A stretch of 64,000 nt of DNA from assembly GCA_016188575.1 (NCBI GenBank), contig JACPHN010000086.1:29885-93884 (forward strand). The letters are read 5' to 3'. The position numbers were made by a program, and so were the translations under genes. Shown in pieces: positions 27,865 through 36,884 of the stretch. The notes beneath the pieces were generated by a model. That model was not told the DNA's origin. It worked only from the letters and a program-made list of their open reading frames with translations, and ran no database searches. The DNA is from Candidatus Schekmanbacteria bacterium. GTDB taxonomy: Bacteria > CSSED10-310 > JACPHN01. Position 1 is the stretch's first letter. Each line of letters opens with the position of its first letter.

Positions 27865-28218
27865 ATGAGTAGATATCCGATAACGATCACGCTGCTGTTG
27901 CTGAGCAACGTGTTCATGACTTTTGCGTGGTATGCCCACCTGCGAAATCTCGCGACGCGGCCATGGATCATCGCCGTTTTTGCCAGTTGGGGAATCGCTT
28001 TTTTCGAGTACATGCTCCAGGTGCCGGCCAATCGCATCGGGCACGGTGTCATGAGCGTCGGGCAGCTCAAGATCTTGCAGGAGGTCATTACACTGGCGGT
28101 CTTCGTGCCGTTCTCGGTGCTCTATCTGCGCGAAAAACCGACCGTTGACTACCTCTGGGCGGGGCTTTGCATCCTCGGCGCCGTCTTTTTCGTGTTCCGG
28201 TCGAAGCTCGCTCCGTAG
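27865..28218 (+). CDS. DUF486 small membrane protein (DMT-like)
   Basis: 117 residues with four predicted membrane helices and the DUF486 signature: LSNVFMTFAWYAHL, then FASWGIAFFEYMLQVPANRI, QLKILQEVITL and a final helix ending FFVFRSK. The family resembles half-size drug/metabolite (EamA-like) transporters. The size is complete. It lies between a lipoprotein hydrolase and hslO, with no evident functional link. Confidence 0.92.
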   Translation: MSRYPITITLLLLSNVFMTFAWYAHLRNLATRPWIIAVFASWGIAFFEYMLQVPANRIGHGVMSVGQLKILQEVITLAVFVPFSVLYLREKPTVDYLWAGLCILGAVFFVFRSKLAP

Positions 28219-28347
28219 TGGCGCGATTCGGCATCGCGTTCGTAGGCGGGAGGCAGGCGCTGTCGCAACCATTGTGGGGGAGCCGGCGGCGGTTGAGTGC
28301 GCCCCGGCGACTTCAACCGAGATCATCACGTCAACGGGACACATTCC

Positions 28348-29256
28348 ATGAACAAGAAAGCCGCGCTGCTGCGCAAAGATCGCGTCACCCGCGTGCTGAC
28401 CGCCGATGGCCGGATGCGGGTAGCCGCGGTCAAAAACAGTCAGTGCGCGCGTAATGCACAGCAGCGACACGAGCTCGACGCGGCATCGGCCGCAATCCTT
28501 GCCCAGGCGCTCGCGGCCGCGACTCTGCTCGCTTCCTTCATGAAAGGTGAGGAGCGCGTGATCGTCGAGGCCAGTGGCGCGGGAGCGGTGCAGAACGTGT
28601 TGGCCGAGGCGATCCAGGTGGGCGAAGTGCGCGGCTACGTGCACCATCGCGGCGTTGAGGGCGCAGCCCAGGACCGGCGGGCACCGCCCCTGATCGGGCC
28701 GGGCCGCTTCAAGGTGAGTCGGATCCTGTATGACCACCCAGCGCCGTCTGTTGGCATCGTCGAGCTCGCATCGGGTGATTTCGCGGAGCAGTTCGGCAGC
28801 TACCTGTCGCAATCCGAGCAGATTCCTTCGGCTGTCAGATTCGAGGTCACGCAGGATCAAGATGGCAATATCGTCGAGTCGGCCGGCGTCCTCGTGCAGG
28901 TCATGCCGGGTTGGGAAAGCACCGACCCAGGGCTTCTTCAGGACATGGTCGCCGCCGTGCCCTCGCTATGCGAGGTGCTCGCCGTGGAGCGTCCGGCCGC
29001 GCTACTTGAGAGAGTCGTGGCGGCGCCGTTCACCATCCTGGCCGACAAGCGCGTTGATTTCTTCTGCCGCTGCTCGCTCCAACGATTTACCAGGGCCTTG
29101 ACTGCGCTGCCGCTCGGCGACCTGGAGGACATGCGAAAGCTCGGCCAAAACGAGCTGGTTTGCCACTTCTGCAATGCGCGGTACACAATTTCAGATAGCG
29201 ACTTCGACCACCTCATCGAACGCATCCGCAAGAGCGCCGCAAGTGTCACGAACTGA
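28348..29256 (+). CDS. hslO: Redox-regulated holdase chaperone Hsp33
   Basis: 302 residues from ATG 28348. An Hsp33 core is followed by the zinc switch: C240 and C242 in FFCRCSLQRF, and C272 and C275 in CHFCNARY, i.e. the conserved CxC...CxxC arrangement. On oxidative stress these cysteines release zinc and form disulfides that activate the cytoplasmic holdase. The in-frame extension upstream of 28348 is not conserved-looking. It ends 44 bases before the stop of the convergent C45 peptidase gene. Confidence 0.95.
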   Translation: MNKKAALLRKDRVTRVLTADGRMRVAAVKNSQCARNAQQRHELDAASAAILAQALAAATLLASFMKGEERVIVEASGAGAVQNVLAEAIQVGEVRGYVHHRGVEGAAQDRRAPPLIGPGRFKVSRILYDHPAPSVGIVELASGDFAEQFGSYLSQSEQIPSAVRFEVTQDQDGNIVESAGVLVQVMPGWESTDPGLLQDMVAAVPSLCEVLAVERPAALLERVVAAPFTILADKRVDFFCRCSLQRFTRALTALPLGDLEDMRKLGQNELVCHFCNARYTISDSDFDHLIERIRKSAASVTN

Positions 29257-29300
29257 GGCGGTGCGGCGGATGCCCCTGCCGCACCTGCGATCCCTGGGCG

Positions 29301-31040
29301 CTAGGGGGCGATAACATCGGCGAAGGCAAAGTCGAGGGCAACCTTCGCGGCCTTGCGCGCGCGATACGGGGTTACCAGCCCCTTGCGGGCGGCGGTGCCA
29401 GCGGCAGGGTCGCAGCGATCGGCGGCGAGAACCGCGCGGTAGTCGTCGATGGCGTCAAGGCGCCGGGCGGCCAGGTCGCGCACGCGGCCCCGCCACAGAT
29501 GGAAGGTGGCGCGGCGTTCAGAGTCGCTGTGCCCGATGGCGACGGCGCGCTCCAGGCTCGCCTCTGCAAGGCCGAGGTCGCCGTGCTTCATCGCGAGCAG
29601 CCCGCATAGAAACTGATACAGCGCTTGTTCCGGTTGCAGCTCACACGCCTCGCCCATGCGCTGGAGCGCCTGCCGGCGATCGCCACTGTCGACGTAGGCC
29701 ACGTACGCCTGTCGATAGGCGGCGAAAGCGCTCCGACTGGCGGCGCTCAGAGCGGAGCCACCGGGGAGCGTTCCGAATTCCGGCGCGAAGTCCTCGGTCT
29801 TCAAACTGAATGGTAGAAAATCGGAATGGGCCGCAGGAGTCTCCCCAGTTCCGACCCAGATGACGCTGTCCTCTGGATCGAACACCACCGATGCCACGGT
29901 CATGAGCATCGCGATTGCCCGACTGAGCCGACAGATGTCGGGCCCCGTGTCGGCGAGGATAGCCGCCATCCCCGCGGGATCGAGGCCGCCGTGGCCCCTG
30001 TCCAAGAGCTCGGCGAGCCGCGCTTGCCGCCCGGAGTTGTGACGCCAATAGCTCGGGTAGAGATCGCGTTCGGTGCGGCCGAGCGCCGGATCGCGGAAAA
30101 TGTTGGCGTAGGCGAAGGTCGTGTCGTCCACCGGCGTCGTCGTGAACACCTTGCGGTCAGGATTTTCCTCCATGCACAGAACCCGGCGCGCGCGGCCATC
30201 GCAAACCAGATAGGTGAAGCCCCCGATCGCGCGGTAGGAGCGGAGAATGGTCTCCGCTTCCTGCAGGTTCGTGGCCTCCCGCATGACCCGGTCGCCCATG
30301 ACGCCGACGGGGCAACCACCGAGGCGCACGGTGTCACAGAGCATGTGTTGATGAACCGCGAGAGTGAGCCCGGACTCGTTCATCGCCTGGACTCCGCCCA
30401 GTGGCACGCCGGCCGACGATATCGACACGTACCGTTGACCCTGGGTCGGCTCGTGGAAGATCACCGCGGCCTCTCGCGGCCAGGTGCTCACACCGTGATA
30501 GTCGAAGTTCCGGGCGTGCAGGAGCTTTCCGGTGGCGGTGGCGCCGCCCCAGGCAATCGCGCTCGAGCAGCCGAGCCCGAGCTGCACGCGATGGCGTACC
30601 GCCGGAGCGGTGCGCGCCAGGCGAATGTTGCGCGCGACGAGCCACAATAGCGACTCTGGCATGACGCAGCCCTCGAGCACGTCCGCGAAAGGATACCCCG
30701 CGCCGTCGGCCAGACCCCGAATCGTTTCTTCGGCGAAGGCGGGGATCGCCGCACGGATCTTTCGCCCCACGATCAGGTCGAGCAGCCGGCGGAGCTGCGG
30801 CGCCAAAACTCCAGCGCCGGCCCCGGCGAGCATTTTCTCGAGGTAGGTCCGGTAATACAAAAGCGGCCCGCGGGCGATGGCATCCCGAAGCAGGACGCCG
30901 TGCTGGCGCCCCATCTCATAGAAGCTTCCTTTGACCTTCAGGACGTGGAGATTTCCAACCTTCCTGAGCCACGCCTCGCCGAGCTGTTCCTTCGTCCCTA
31001 CTGCGATTTCCCCGACGGCTTCCCTGACCTTCGTTTCCAT
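29301..31040 (-). CDS. C45-type Ntn-hydrolase (acyltransferase/amidase-like) with C-terminal helical repeats
   Basis: 579 residues. The core resembles peptidase family C45 (acyl-CoA:6-APA acyltransferase, also phospholipase B-like/choloylglycine-like). The propeptide ends GLG, and the predicted new N-terminal nucleophile is C158 in GLGCSSAIAWG, followed by LLHARNFDYHG, where C45 enzymes have ARNMDW. A second conserved strand is ESGLTLAVHQ. Residues about 440-560 form helical, TPR-like repeats (LAMKHGDLGLAEASLERAVA), which is unusual for the family. No signal peptide is present, so it is probably cytoplasmic. The ATG has AGAGGA about 10 bases upstream. Confidence 0.8.
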   Translation of the reverse strand: METKVREAVGEIAVGTKEQLGEAWLRKVGNLHVLKVKGSFYEMGRQHGVLLRDAIARGPLLYYRTYLEKMLAGAGAGVLAPQLRRLLDLIVGRKIRAAIPAFAEETIRGLADGAGYPFADVLEGCVMPESLLWLVARNIRLARTAPAVRHRVQLGLGCSSAIAWGGATATGKLLHARNFDYHGVSTWPREAAVIFHEPTQGQRYVSISSAGVPLGGVQAMNESGLTLAVHQHMLCDTVRLGGCPVGVMGDRVMREATNLQEAETILRSYRAIGGFTYLVCDGRARRVLCMEENPDRKVFTTTPVDDTTFAYANIFRDPALGRTERDLYPSYWRHNSGRQARLAELLDRGHGGLDPAGMAAILADTGPDICRLSRAIAMLMTVASVVFDPEDSVIWVGTGETPAAHSDFLPFSLKTEDFAPEFGTLPGGSALSAASRSAFAAYRQAYVAYVDSGDRRQALQRMGEACELQPEQALYQFLCGLLAMKHGDLGLAEASLERAVAIGHSDSERRATFHLWRGRVRDLAARRLDAIDDYRAVLAADRCDPAAGTAARKGLVTPYRARKAAKVALDFAFADVIAP

Positions 31041-31105
31041 GTTCGTTCGGTCCTCTTGCGCAGCGCGAGATGCGCCTTCATGGCGTCAATTCGAAAAGAA
31101 AAACG

Positions 31106-31834
31106 TCAGCTCGTGAGTAACAACAGGAGCCCAGGCCCCGCGAGAATGATCTGGATGATTCGCGTGAACTTATCCGGCGGCACCATGCGGTTGAGGACGC
31201 GGCCCAGGTAGGCGGCGGCAACAAGGGCCGGGATGGAAGTCGCCGAAAGGACGGCCACCTGCTTCGTCCATAGACCCGTAGCGCCGTGCGCGACGGCGAC
31301 AAACGCGGACAGGGGCAGAAAGAACGCCTGCAACGTCGCACGGGTGCGCTGCGGATCCCAGTGCCGCAGCGCGGCGAAGATCACGACGGGCGGGCCGCTG
31401 GCGTTGATGGCGCCCGCAAGCCAGCCGGAAACGACCCCAAACGGCCATGCCCAGTGCTTGCTCTCCAGGCGCGGCCCGGAACCGGGAAACGCCGCGTAGA
31501 TGGCATAGCTGATCAACAGCACACCCAGACCCTCGCTGATCGCGGACTCCGGAAGTACCTTCACGGCGATGGCGCCGAGCGGCACACCGACGGCAGCAGC
31601 GATCAGCAGGTCGCGTGCGGCTCGCCAGTCAACGTGAGCGCGCGCGTCCAGCGCCACCAGGATCGCGATGAGCACACCCGTGAGCGCTACCACGGGGCTC
31701 GCCGTGCGCACGCCCAGCAGCAGCGTCAGCAGCGGCATGGCGATGAGCGCATCGCCGAAACCGAAGGTGGATCGGCAGAGGGTGGCGACAAACATCACCG
31801 CTGACGTGCAAACAGCGACCAGATGCTCATTCAT
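31106..31834 (-). CDS. TauE/SafE-family membrane transporter
   Basis: 242 residues from ATG 31834. The open frame extends to 32179, but that part is not hydrophobic and lacks a start signal. Seven to eight membrane helices carry the two TauE repeat motifs: STFGFGDALIAMPLL near the N-terminus and SGWLAGAINASGPPVVIF in the second half. Such proteins export or import sulfite, sulfoacetate and related organosulfur anions. The substrate cannot be deduced. It lies 65 bases downstream of the C45 gene's start on the same strand. Confidence 0.92.
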   Translation of the reverse strand: MNEHLVAVCTSAVMFVATLCRSTFGFGDALIAMPLLTLLLGVRTASPVVALTGVLIAILVALDARAHVDWRAARDLLIAAAVGVPLGAIAVKVLPESAISEGLGVLLISYAIYAAFPGSGPRLESKHWAWPFGVVSGWLAGAINASGPPVVIFAALRHWDPQRTRATLQAFFLPLSAFVAVAHGATGLWTKQVAVLSATSIPALVAAAYLGRVLNRMVPPDKFTRIIQIILAGPGLLLLLTS

Positions 31835-32422
31835 CGGGGCACCGCAGTGGGGTTGCGCACGCTCGGTCGCGGTGCGCGGGGACGCGGTTATTCGGTATGG
31901 GACTTGCGCACCGAGCGCACTTCTGCCGCGCGGCGCGGATTCCGTATGATATGACTTCCGGTGAATCGAGGCAAGCTGGCCGCGTTTCCTGTATCCACTG
32001 CCGGTTCGGCGCCGGCGCGTCCACGCCCCCTCCGAATAACGCGATGTCGATGCAGCGTGATCGGCATTGACTCCAATCGCTTCGGCGGCGACGCTGGGCG
32101 GGTGTCTATCGGCGGCCAGGAGTGAGAAATGATCAGACTCAGCACCGTCTCTATTAGCAGGCACCGCCCTCATCCGCAATCGCGCGGCCGCGTCTCGTCG
32201 ACCATCGCAGTCGCCAGCGCGGACGGGACGAGCATGGACATCGTAACGGAAAACGCGGTCGTCGTTGGCTCGCCTGTCTGGATGCCTCCGGGACGCTAAC
32301 AGCCAATCTCACTGGACCGAGTTGGCGAAACGCGTACCGGGCGCGGGCCAGCACGGAGACCCTGGAGGCGTGAGGGTTCGGAGCAGGTCTCACGCCGCCA
32401 TGCCGGCTGGCCTCGACGCTCG
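31835..32422. other. 588-base interval without recognised gene
   Basis: It separates the TauE gene from the DUF4386-like gene, both on the minus strand. No frame shows a recognisable family, and no sigma-54 site, riboswitch or strong hairpin was identified. Confidence 0.4.
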
Positions 32423-33109
32423 TCAACCGGATGTGGCGTGCCCTTCCTTGAACCCTTTGGCCATCAGCCAGACCGCCAGCACAAGGTTGGCCAAACCCAT
32501 CGGCATGCCAAACAGCTCCGGGAAGGGCATACTATATCCGGCAAGTACCGGCAACGTTATCCCAGTGAAGTGAAGCACACTGGCTGTCATCCCAATGGCG
32601 GCCAGTGCGCGCGGAACCATTGCGCACCGGAGCAAGACGCAATAGAGCGTGAAGAGCCATGCCACGACGATAAAAATGTGCGAATAGTGCGCCCATTTCC
32701 ATGCCGAGCGGACGGCAATGCCGAGCGCCTGGAAAGGCCCGTGATCAGCGGCGCCGGCCGCGGCGTACGCCTGTCCCAGAGACAGCATGGTCAGCCAGTG
32801 ACCGTTCTCGCAGATCTGCAACGTGAAGTTGACCACCGCAAGCGCAAGCAACCAGAGCCCCAGCCGGTAGCTGCGCTCGCGAACGGCCGGCCACGCGGCA
32901 ACAGATACACCAACCGACACCGCGCCGCCCACGAACAGGAGAAGCACGCCGAGCCTGACCTGAGCCGACATCCCTGCCGCGGTTTCAAGGAAGCCGGCCG
33001 GGGCCGTTGTCAGCGGCAACAGCACAATGTAGGGGACGGTGAGGCCGGTCGCCAGTTGCACGAGCAAGAGCATGCCGATGATTCGGCCGACGCGTTTTCC
33101 GGATGTCAT
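32423..33109 (-). CDS. DUF4386-like integral membrane protein
   Basis: 228 residues from ATG 33109, chosen because GGAGG lies 5 bases upstream. There are six predicted membrane helices, beginning VGRIIGMLLLVQLATGLTVP, with conserved-looking polar positions in ICENGHWLTM and HYSHIFIVVAWLFTLYC. The length and helix pattern resemble DUF4386-type or other short uncharacterised membrane families. No function is known. Confidence 0.7.
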   Translation of the reverse strand: MTSGKRVGRIIGMLLLVQLATGLTVPYIVLLPLTTAPAGFLETAAGMSAQVRLGVLLLFVGGAVSVGVSVAAWPAVRERSYRLGLWLLALAVVNFTLQICENGHWLTMLSLGQAYAAAGAADHGPFQALGIAVRSAWKWAHYSHIFIVVAWLFTLYCVLLRCAMVPRALAAIGMTASVLHFTGITLPVLAGYSMPFPELFGMPMGLANLVLAVWLMAKGFKEGHATSG

Positions 33110-33460
33110 CCAAACCTCCATCCCCGGACCACGTCTGGATGCGGGCATTGAAGCGAACCGAAAACCGCGGTAGGATGGGCAACATTGCAGACTCAGGCAG
33201 CATCAATTCGCAAGGTGACCGCCGGGACCTCGCATGGATCTCAAGCGGATTCGACCCCGAGACCGGGCAGCGCCCGATTCACTACAAGCCGCCCCATCAG
33301 GTTGTTGCTGCGCGCGAGAAAGGTTCAGGCCCGCAGGCGATAGAGGCCCCAGTCGCGGCGCGGCGGGCACCGAAGCACCGCGGGGGGTGGTGTTGTAGCG
33401 TAGTCCGTGCGCTGGCAGAGGTGACGTGGCGCGCGAAGCCCCCGTTGCAGAGGCCCTCAA
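33110..33460. other. 351-base divergent intergenic region
   Basis: It lies between the minus-strand membrane protein and the plus-strand pcm operon and should contain promoters for both. I see no clear -35/-10 pair. A GG-N10-GC match near 33208 lacks the T and A of the sigma-54 boxes and is not counted. Confidence 0.35.
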
Positions 33461-34102
33461 GTGCGTCTCGAAAAGAAGCGCGAAATCATGGTGCTCCGGC
33501 AGCTCATGCTTCGGGGCATCACCGACGAACGGGTGCTCAAGGCGTTTCGGTCGGTGCCGCGGGACCGGTTCATTCCCCAGGGCCGCGATATCGACGCCTA
33601 TCAGGATCACCCTATCCCCATCGGCCTGGGCCAGACCACGTCCCAGCCCTACATCATCGCGCGGATGCTGGAGCTGGCCACCATCCATGCCGCCGATCGC
33701 GTGCTCGAGGTGGGAACCGGCAGCGGCTACCAGACAGCGCTGCTCGCCGAGCTCGCCAGCCAGGTATTTTCCATCGAACGGTTCGCGGAGCTCGCCAGCA
33801 GGGCGGAGGCAATCCTGGGAGAGATCGGCTACAACAATGTGCACGTCACCGTCGGAGATGGCTCGTGCGGCTGGGAGGAATGGGCGCCATTCGACGCGGT
33901 AGTGGTCTCGGCAGCCGCCCCGTGGGTGCCGCCGCCGCTGAAAGAGCAGCTCGCTGCGGACGGCCGACTCGTGCTCCCGGTAGGCGGCACCTTCATGCAG
34001 AATCTTGTCCGCATCGTTCGCCACGAGAGCGAATTTCGAGAAGAGCTACACGAAGGGTGCACCTTCGTGCCGCTAGTGGGAGAGCACGGCCATGCCAGGT
34101 AG
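33461..34102 (+). CDS. pcm: Protein-L-isoaspartate O-methyltransferase
   Basis: 213 residues from GTG 33461, with AGAGG 7 bases upstream. A later ATG at 33488 is possible, but homology (REIMVLRQLMLRGITDERVL) starts before it. The sequence shows the PCMT hallmarks: AYQDHPIPIGLGQTTSQPYI, the SAM-binding VLEVGTGSGYQTALL, VTVGDGSCGW and LKEQLAADGRLVLPVGG. The enzyme repairs isoaspartyl residues using SAM in the cytoplasm. It is the first gene of four overlapping genes. Confidence 0.95.
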   Translation: MRLEKKREIMVLRQLMLRGITDERVLKAFRSVPRDRFIPQGRDIDAYQDHPIPIGLGQTTSQPYIIARMLELATIHAADRVLEVGTGSGYQTALLAELASQVFSIERFAELASRAEAILGEIGYNNVHVTVGDGSCGWEEWAPFDAVVVSAAAPWVPPPLKEQLAADGRLVLPVGGTFMQNLVRIVRHESEFREELHEGCTFVPLVGEHGHAR

Positions 34103-34742
34103 CACTGGCACTATCGCCGAACCGATCACCCCCGCTCGCTTCGCGCCCCGCTTGCTGAGCGTGCGCGGCCTGTACGACTGGGTGCTATCCTGGGCCGAAA
34201 CTCCCTGCGGTATCTGGGCGCTGGCCCTCATCTCGTTCATCGAATCCAGCATCTTCCCCATCCCCCCCGACGTGCTACTCATCCCGCTCGTGCTCGGCGC
34301 GCGCCGCAAGTGGTGGCGATTGGCGTTGTGCTGCACCGCTGCCAGTGTGGCCGGTGGTATGCTCGGGTACGCGATCGGATGGGGTGCCTGGGAAACCGTC
34401 GGCCAAGCCATCGTCCGCTTTTATCACGGGGAAGCGACGATGGAACGGATCAGAATCATTTACGCGGAATGGGGCTTTCTCGGCGTCTTTGGCGCGGCGC
34501 TCACCCCCATCCCCTACAAGATTTTCACGATCGCCAGCGGCGTGTTCGCTTTCCCCATACCCTCTTTTCTGCTCGCGTCCGTGCTCGGCCGTGCCACCCG
34601 GTTCTTTGCCGTCGCGGGCCTGCTGTACCTGTTCGGGGAACCGCTGAAACGGTTCATCGACCGCTACTTCAATGTGTTGTCCGTGCTTTTCTTCGTTTTG
34701 CTCGTCGGCGGCTTCCTGCTGGTGAAGTTCCTTGCGGGTTGA
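34092..34742 (+). CDS. YqaA/DedA-family membrane protein
   Basis: 216 residues, overlapping pcm by 11 bases. The DedA/SNARE-associated (VTT) signature is clear: ISFIESSIFPIPPDVLLIPLV, then a second half with GAALTPIPYKIFTIASGVF and FPIPSFLLASVLGR. It most resembles the YqaA branch. DedA proteins are linked to polyprenyl- or phospholipid scrambling at the inner membrane. pcm followed by yqaA is a recurring neighbourhood in Proteobacteria from general knowledge. Confidence 0.92.
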   Translation: MPGSTGTIAEPITPARFAPRLLSVRGLYDWVLSWAETPCGIWALALISFIESSIFPIPPDVLLIPLVLGARRKWWRLALCCTAASVAGGMLGYAIGWGAWETVGQAIVRFYHGEATMERIRIIYAEWGFLGVFGAALTPIPYKIFTIASGVFAFPIPSFLLASVLGRATRFFAVAGLLYLFGEPLKRFIDRYFNVLSVLFFVLLVGGFLLVKFLAG

Positions 34743-35487
34743 TGACCTCAGCCTGCGCGAACGCGATCGCGAACGATTGGCGAGCGCAGGCTTCTCGCTC
34801 TCGCCGCGAGCGACACCGGCGAGTGCCGAAGCGTTTCTTGCCGAGCTCACGCCGCAGCGTTTCGCGCTGCTCGCCGGCATTTTGCTCACGAGCGCCGGTG
34901 CGCGCGGATTGTCCCGTTTCGGCGTCCTGCGATTTCTCTATCGGCATCGCCACTTGCGATACGGGGGGCTGGACGCGCCGCTGTTTCCTTCGGCCGTCGG
35001 TATGGACCTGTTTGCGACCTACCTTACCCTCAGCTTGCCGCAGATGGCCGCGCGCGCATCCGCGGGGCTGGCTCCGGTGGAGAGCCTGGAGATGGCGAGC
35101 GGCTTCAACGCGCTGATCGAAGCACTCGAGCTCGCTCGAAACTTGCGCCCGGACTCCGGAGACACGCTCGACCTCGAGGTCATCTCGCCGGCCCGGGAGC
35201 TTGCGGCGGTCCTCCGCATGGTGGTTGCCGAAAACCATTTCGTGAGCTGCCGGGTACACGCGCCAAAGGAGCAAGCCGCGCTCCCTGCTGCGGCCATGAC
35301 CCTGCGCTTGTCGGCGCGGGACATGGCGGCGACCTACGCGGCCGAGGGCGCGAACGCGATCGTGTTTCTGGGGCGCATGATGTGGGCGCTCTCCCGCGTG
35401 GAAGTAGAATGTCGCCGGCGAGGGCGGCTGCAGGTGGACTGGTGGCGGATCCTGGGACGCGCGCGAGCGCAATTTCAGGGCGGATGA
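34732..35487 (+). CDS. Uncharacterised protein in the pcm-yqaA operon
   Basis: 251 residues with TTG start, overlapping yqaA by 11 bases and overlapped by the next gene. No family is recognised. Residues about 10-60 look like a leucine-rich helical region (TPQRFALLAGILLTSAGARG). The remainder alternates helices with a central LDLEVISPARELAAVLRMVV. It contains one HRHLRYGG basic stretch and no signal peptide or catalytic motif. Tight coupling suggests a real gene functioning with its neighbours. Confidence 0.65.
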   Translation: MRVDDLSLRERDRERLASAGFSLSPRATPASAEAFLAELTPQRFALLAGILLTSAGARGLSRFGVLRFLYRHRHLRYGGLDAPLFPSAVGMDLFATYLTLSLPQMAARASAGLAPVESLEMASGFNALIEALELARNLRPDSGDTLDLEVISPARELAAVLRMVVAENHFVSCRVHAPKEQAALPAAAMTLRLSARDMAATYAAEGANAIVFLGRMMWALSRVEVECRRRGRLQVDWWRILGRARAQFQGG

Positions 35488-36608
35488 CGCCGACAATGGG
35501 AAGCGACCGGACCTCCCCAGACGAGCTCGTGATTCGACCGGAATTGCGGTGGGAATGCCATCGATGCGCGGCATGCTGCCGGCGGCTCGCGGTGGCCGTT
35601 ACCGCGGACGAGGTGGCGCGTATCGCCTCGTATCCGTGGTGGCGGCAGGGGCTGAGGTTTCTGTTCGGGTTTACGCGGCGCCGAACCAACGCCGAGGGAG
35701 AGCGCGAGCACGAGCTGAAACGGACGGGCGACGCCTGCATCTTCCTGAGCGCGGATGGCTTGTGCCTGATCGAGCAGAAGATGGGTCGGGAATTCAAACC
35801 GCGCGTGTGTCGCAAGTTTCCGTTTGTTTTCGCGGCGACCACCGCGGGGGCTCACGTGGCAGTCAGCCCCGAATGTCAGTCGCGCTGGCGGAGCCTGGCC
35901 GCCGGCCCGGCGGTTGCCGAGCAGCGGGACGAGCTCTTTGCGCTCTTGCGTGAGAGCCGGCCGTTCCCCACCAAGTGGCGGTACGAGCTCGTGCCGGGCG
36001 GTGGTTTTCTCCGCTATCCCGAAGTCGCGGGGCTTCAGGAAGACCTCGGCGCGGCCCTGGTGGCGCTCGACACGCTGGCCGAGATGCCCGCGGTGATGGC
36101 CGAGCTGCTGTGGCGTCATGGCGCTCGCTTCGATCGCAGCGAGGCATCGGCAGAGGCGCTCGACGCGGCCTTCGCCGCACTTCACCGCGCGGTCGAGGCC
36201 GGCATCCAGCGCCACGAAACCTCCGGCTTTGACCTCGTGTGGCTGCAACTGGTGCCCGGCGCTTATCGAGCCTGGGGAAATACCGGGGGCTTGCACTTCG
36301 ATGGCGCCATTTCTCGCTTTTTGCTGGCCGTGGCCCGCGGGCGGATCGAGGACGACCAGGTGCTGGTCCGCGCTCCAACGGTGATCGATGGGCTCGGCAA
36401 GCTCGTGCTCGAGACAGCGCTTGTCAGTGTGCTGGCGCGAGCGCTCCGGGGACAGCCAGGCAGTGAGTCCCGTCCGCCGGTAGCGGACGCCAATCTCGCA
36501 TATCGCGAAGTTTCGCTGTTCTTGCGCAGCGCTGGCGGGGAGACTCTGCAAAACGTCGCGACCTGGGAGGGGCTTCGCCGGCTGATTTGCGCGGCGCCGC
36601 GGCGCTGA
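35484..36608 (+). CDS. YkgJ-family cysteine-cluster protein (Zn/Fe-chelating domain)
   Basis: 374 residues from ATG 35484 within an ATGA overlap with the preceding stop. Residues 25-32 carry C-x2-C-x2-CC (CHRCAACC), followed by ACIFLSADGLCLIE and KPRVCRKFPF. This is the eight-cysteine-type metal-binding cluster of the YkgJ/UPF0153 family. The C-terminal two-thirds is helical with no known domain, longer than simple YkgJ proteins (about 100-250 residues). In some genomes such proteins pair with flagellar or methylation functions; here the partner is the pcm operon. Confidence 0.88.
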   Translation: MTPTMGSDRTSPDELVIRPELRWECHRCAACCRRLAVAVTADEVARIASYPWWRQGLRFLFGFTRRRTNAEGEREHELKRTGDACIFLSADGLCLIEQKMGREFKPRVCRKFPFVFAATTAGAHVAVSPECQSRWRSLAAGPAVAEQRDELFALLRESRPFPTKWRYELVPGGGFLRYPEVAGLQEDLGAALVALDTLAEMPAVMAELLWRHGARFDRSEASAEALDAAFAALHRAVEAGIQRHETSGFDLVWLQLVPGAYRAWGNTGGLHFDGAISRFLLAVARGRIEDDQVLVRAPTVIDGLGKLVLETALVSVLARALRGQPGSESRPPVADANLAYREVSLFLRSAGGETLQNVATWEGLRRLICAAPRR

Positions 36609-36791
36609 GGCGGCTGCGGACGCGGCGGTCGACGCGGGGACCAAGCCGGCGCGCGCGGCATTGCGACGCGATTGACACACCGCGGCAAGCGAGTCACTAG
36701 TCTGGCGAAATCTGCCTTGGCCGCGCTCGGCGCAGCGTGCGGTGAATCGCTTCGCAAGGCCATCTTTGGGATGGCTGGGAAGCTCACTAGC

Positions 36792-36807
36792 CGGCACGAA
36801 TCTTGCA
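36792..36807 (+). promoter_or_regulatory. Sigma-54 promoter for the C25-like secreted protein
   Basis: CGGCACGAATCTTGCA, with GG-N10-GC spacing. Only the first base departs from TGGCACG-N4-TTGCA. The predicted transcript start is near 36818, 67 nt before ATG 36885. Confidence 0.68.
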
Positions 36808-36884
36808 TTACTCCTCTTGACCGCTCGGACAACTCGACGATCGCGCACCGATAACGCAACCCGGCCAGTAAAAGGACTCACCTC

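Noticed and set aside
33205-33222. GG-N10-GC match on the minus strand (CGGCGGTCACCTTGCG)
   Set aside because: Lacks the T of the -24 box and the A/T after TTGC; upstream distance to the DUF4386-like gene is less convincing. Not counted among the nine.
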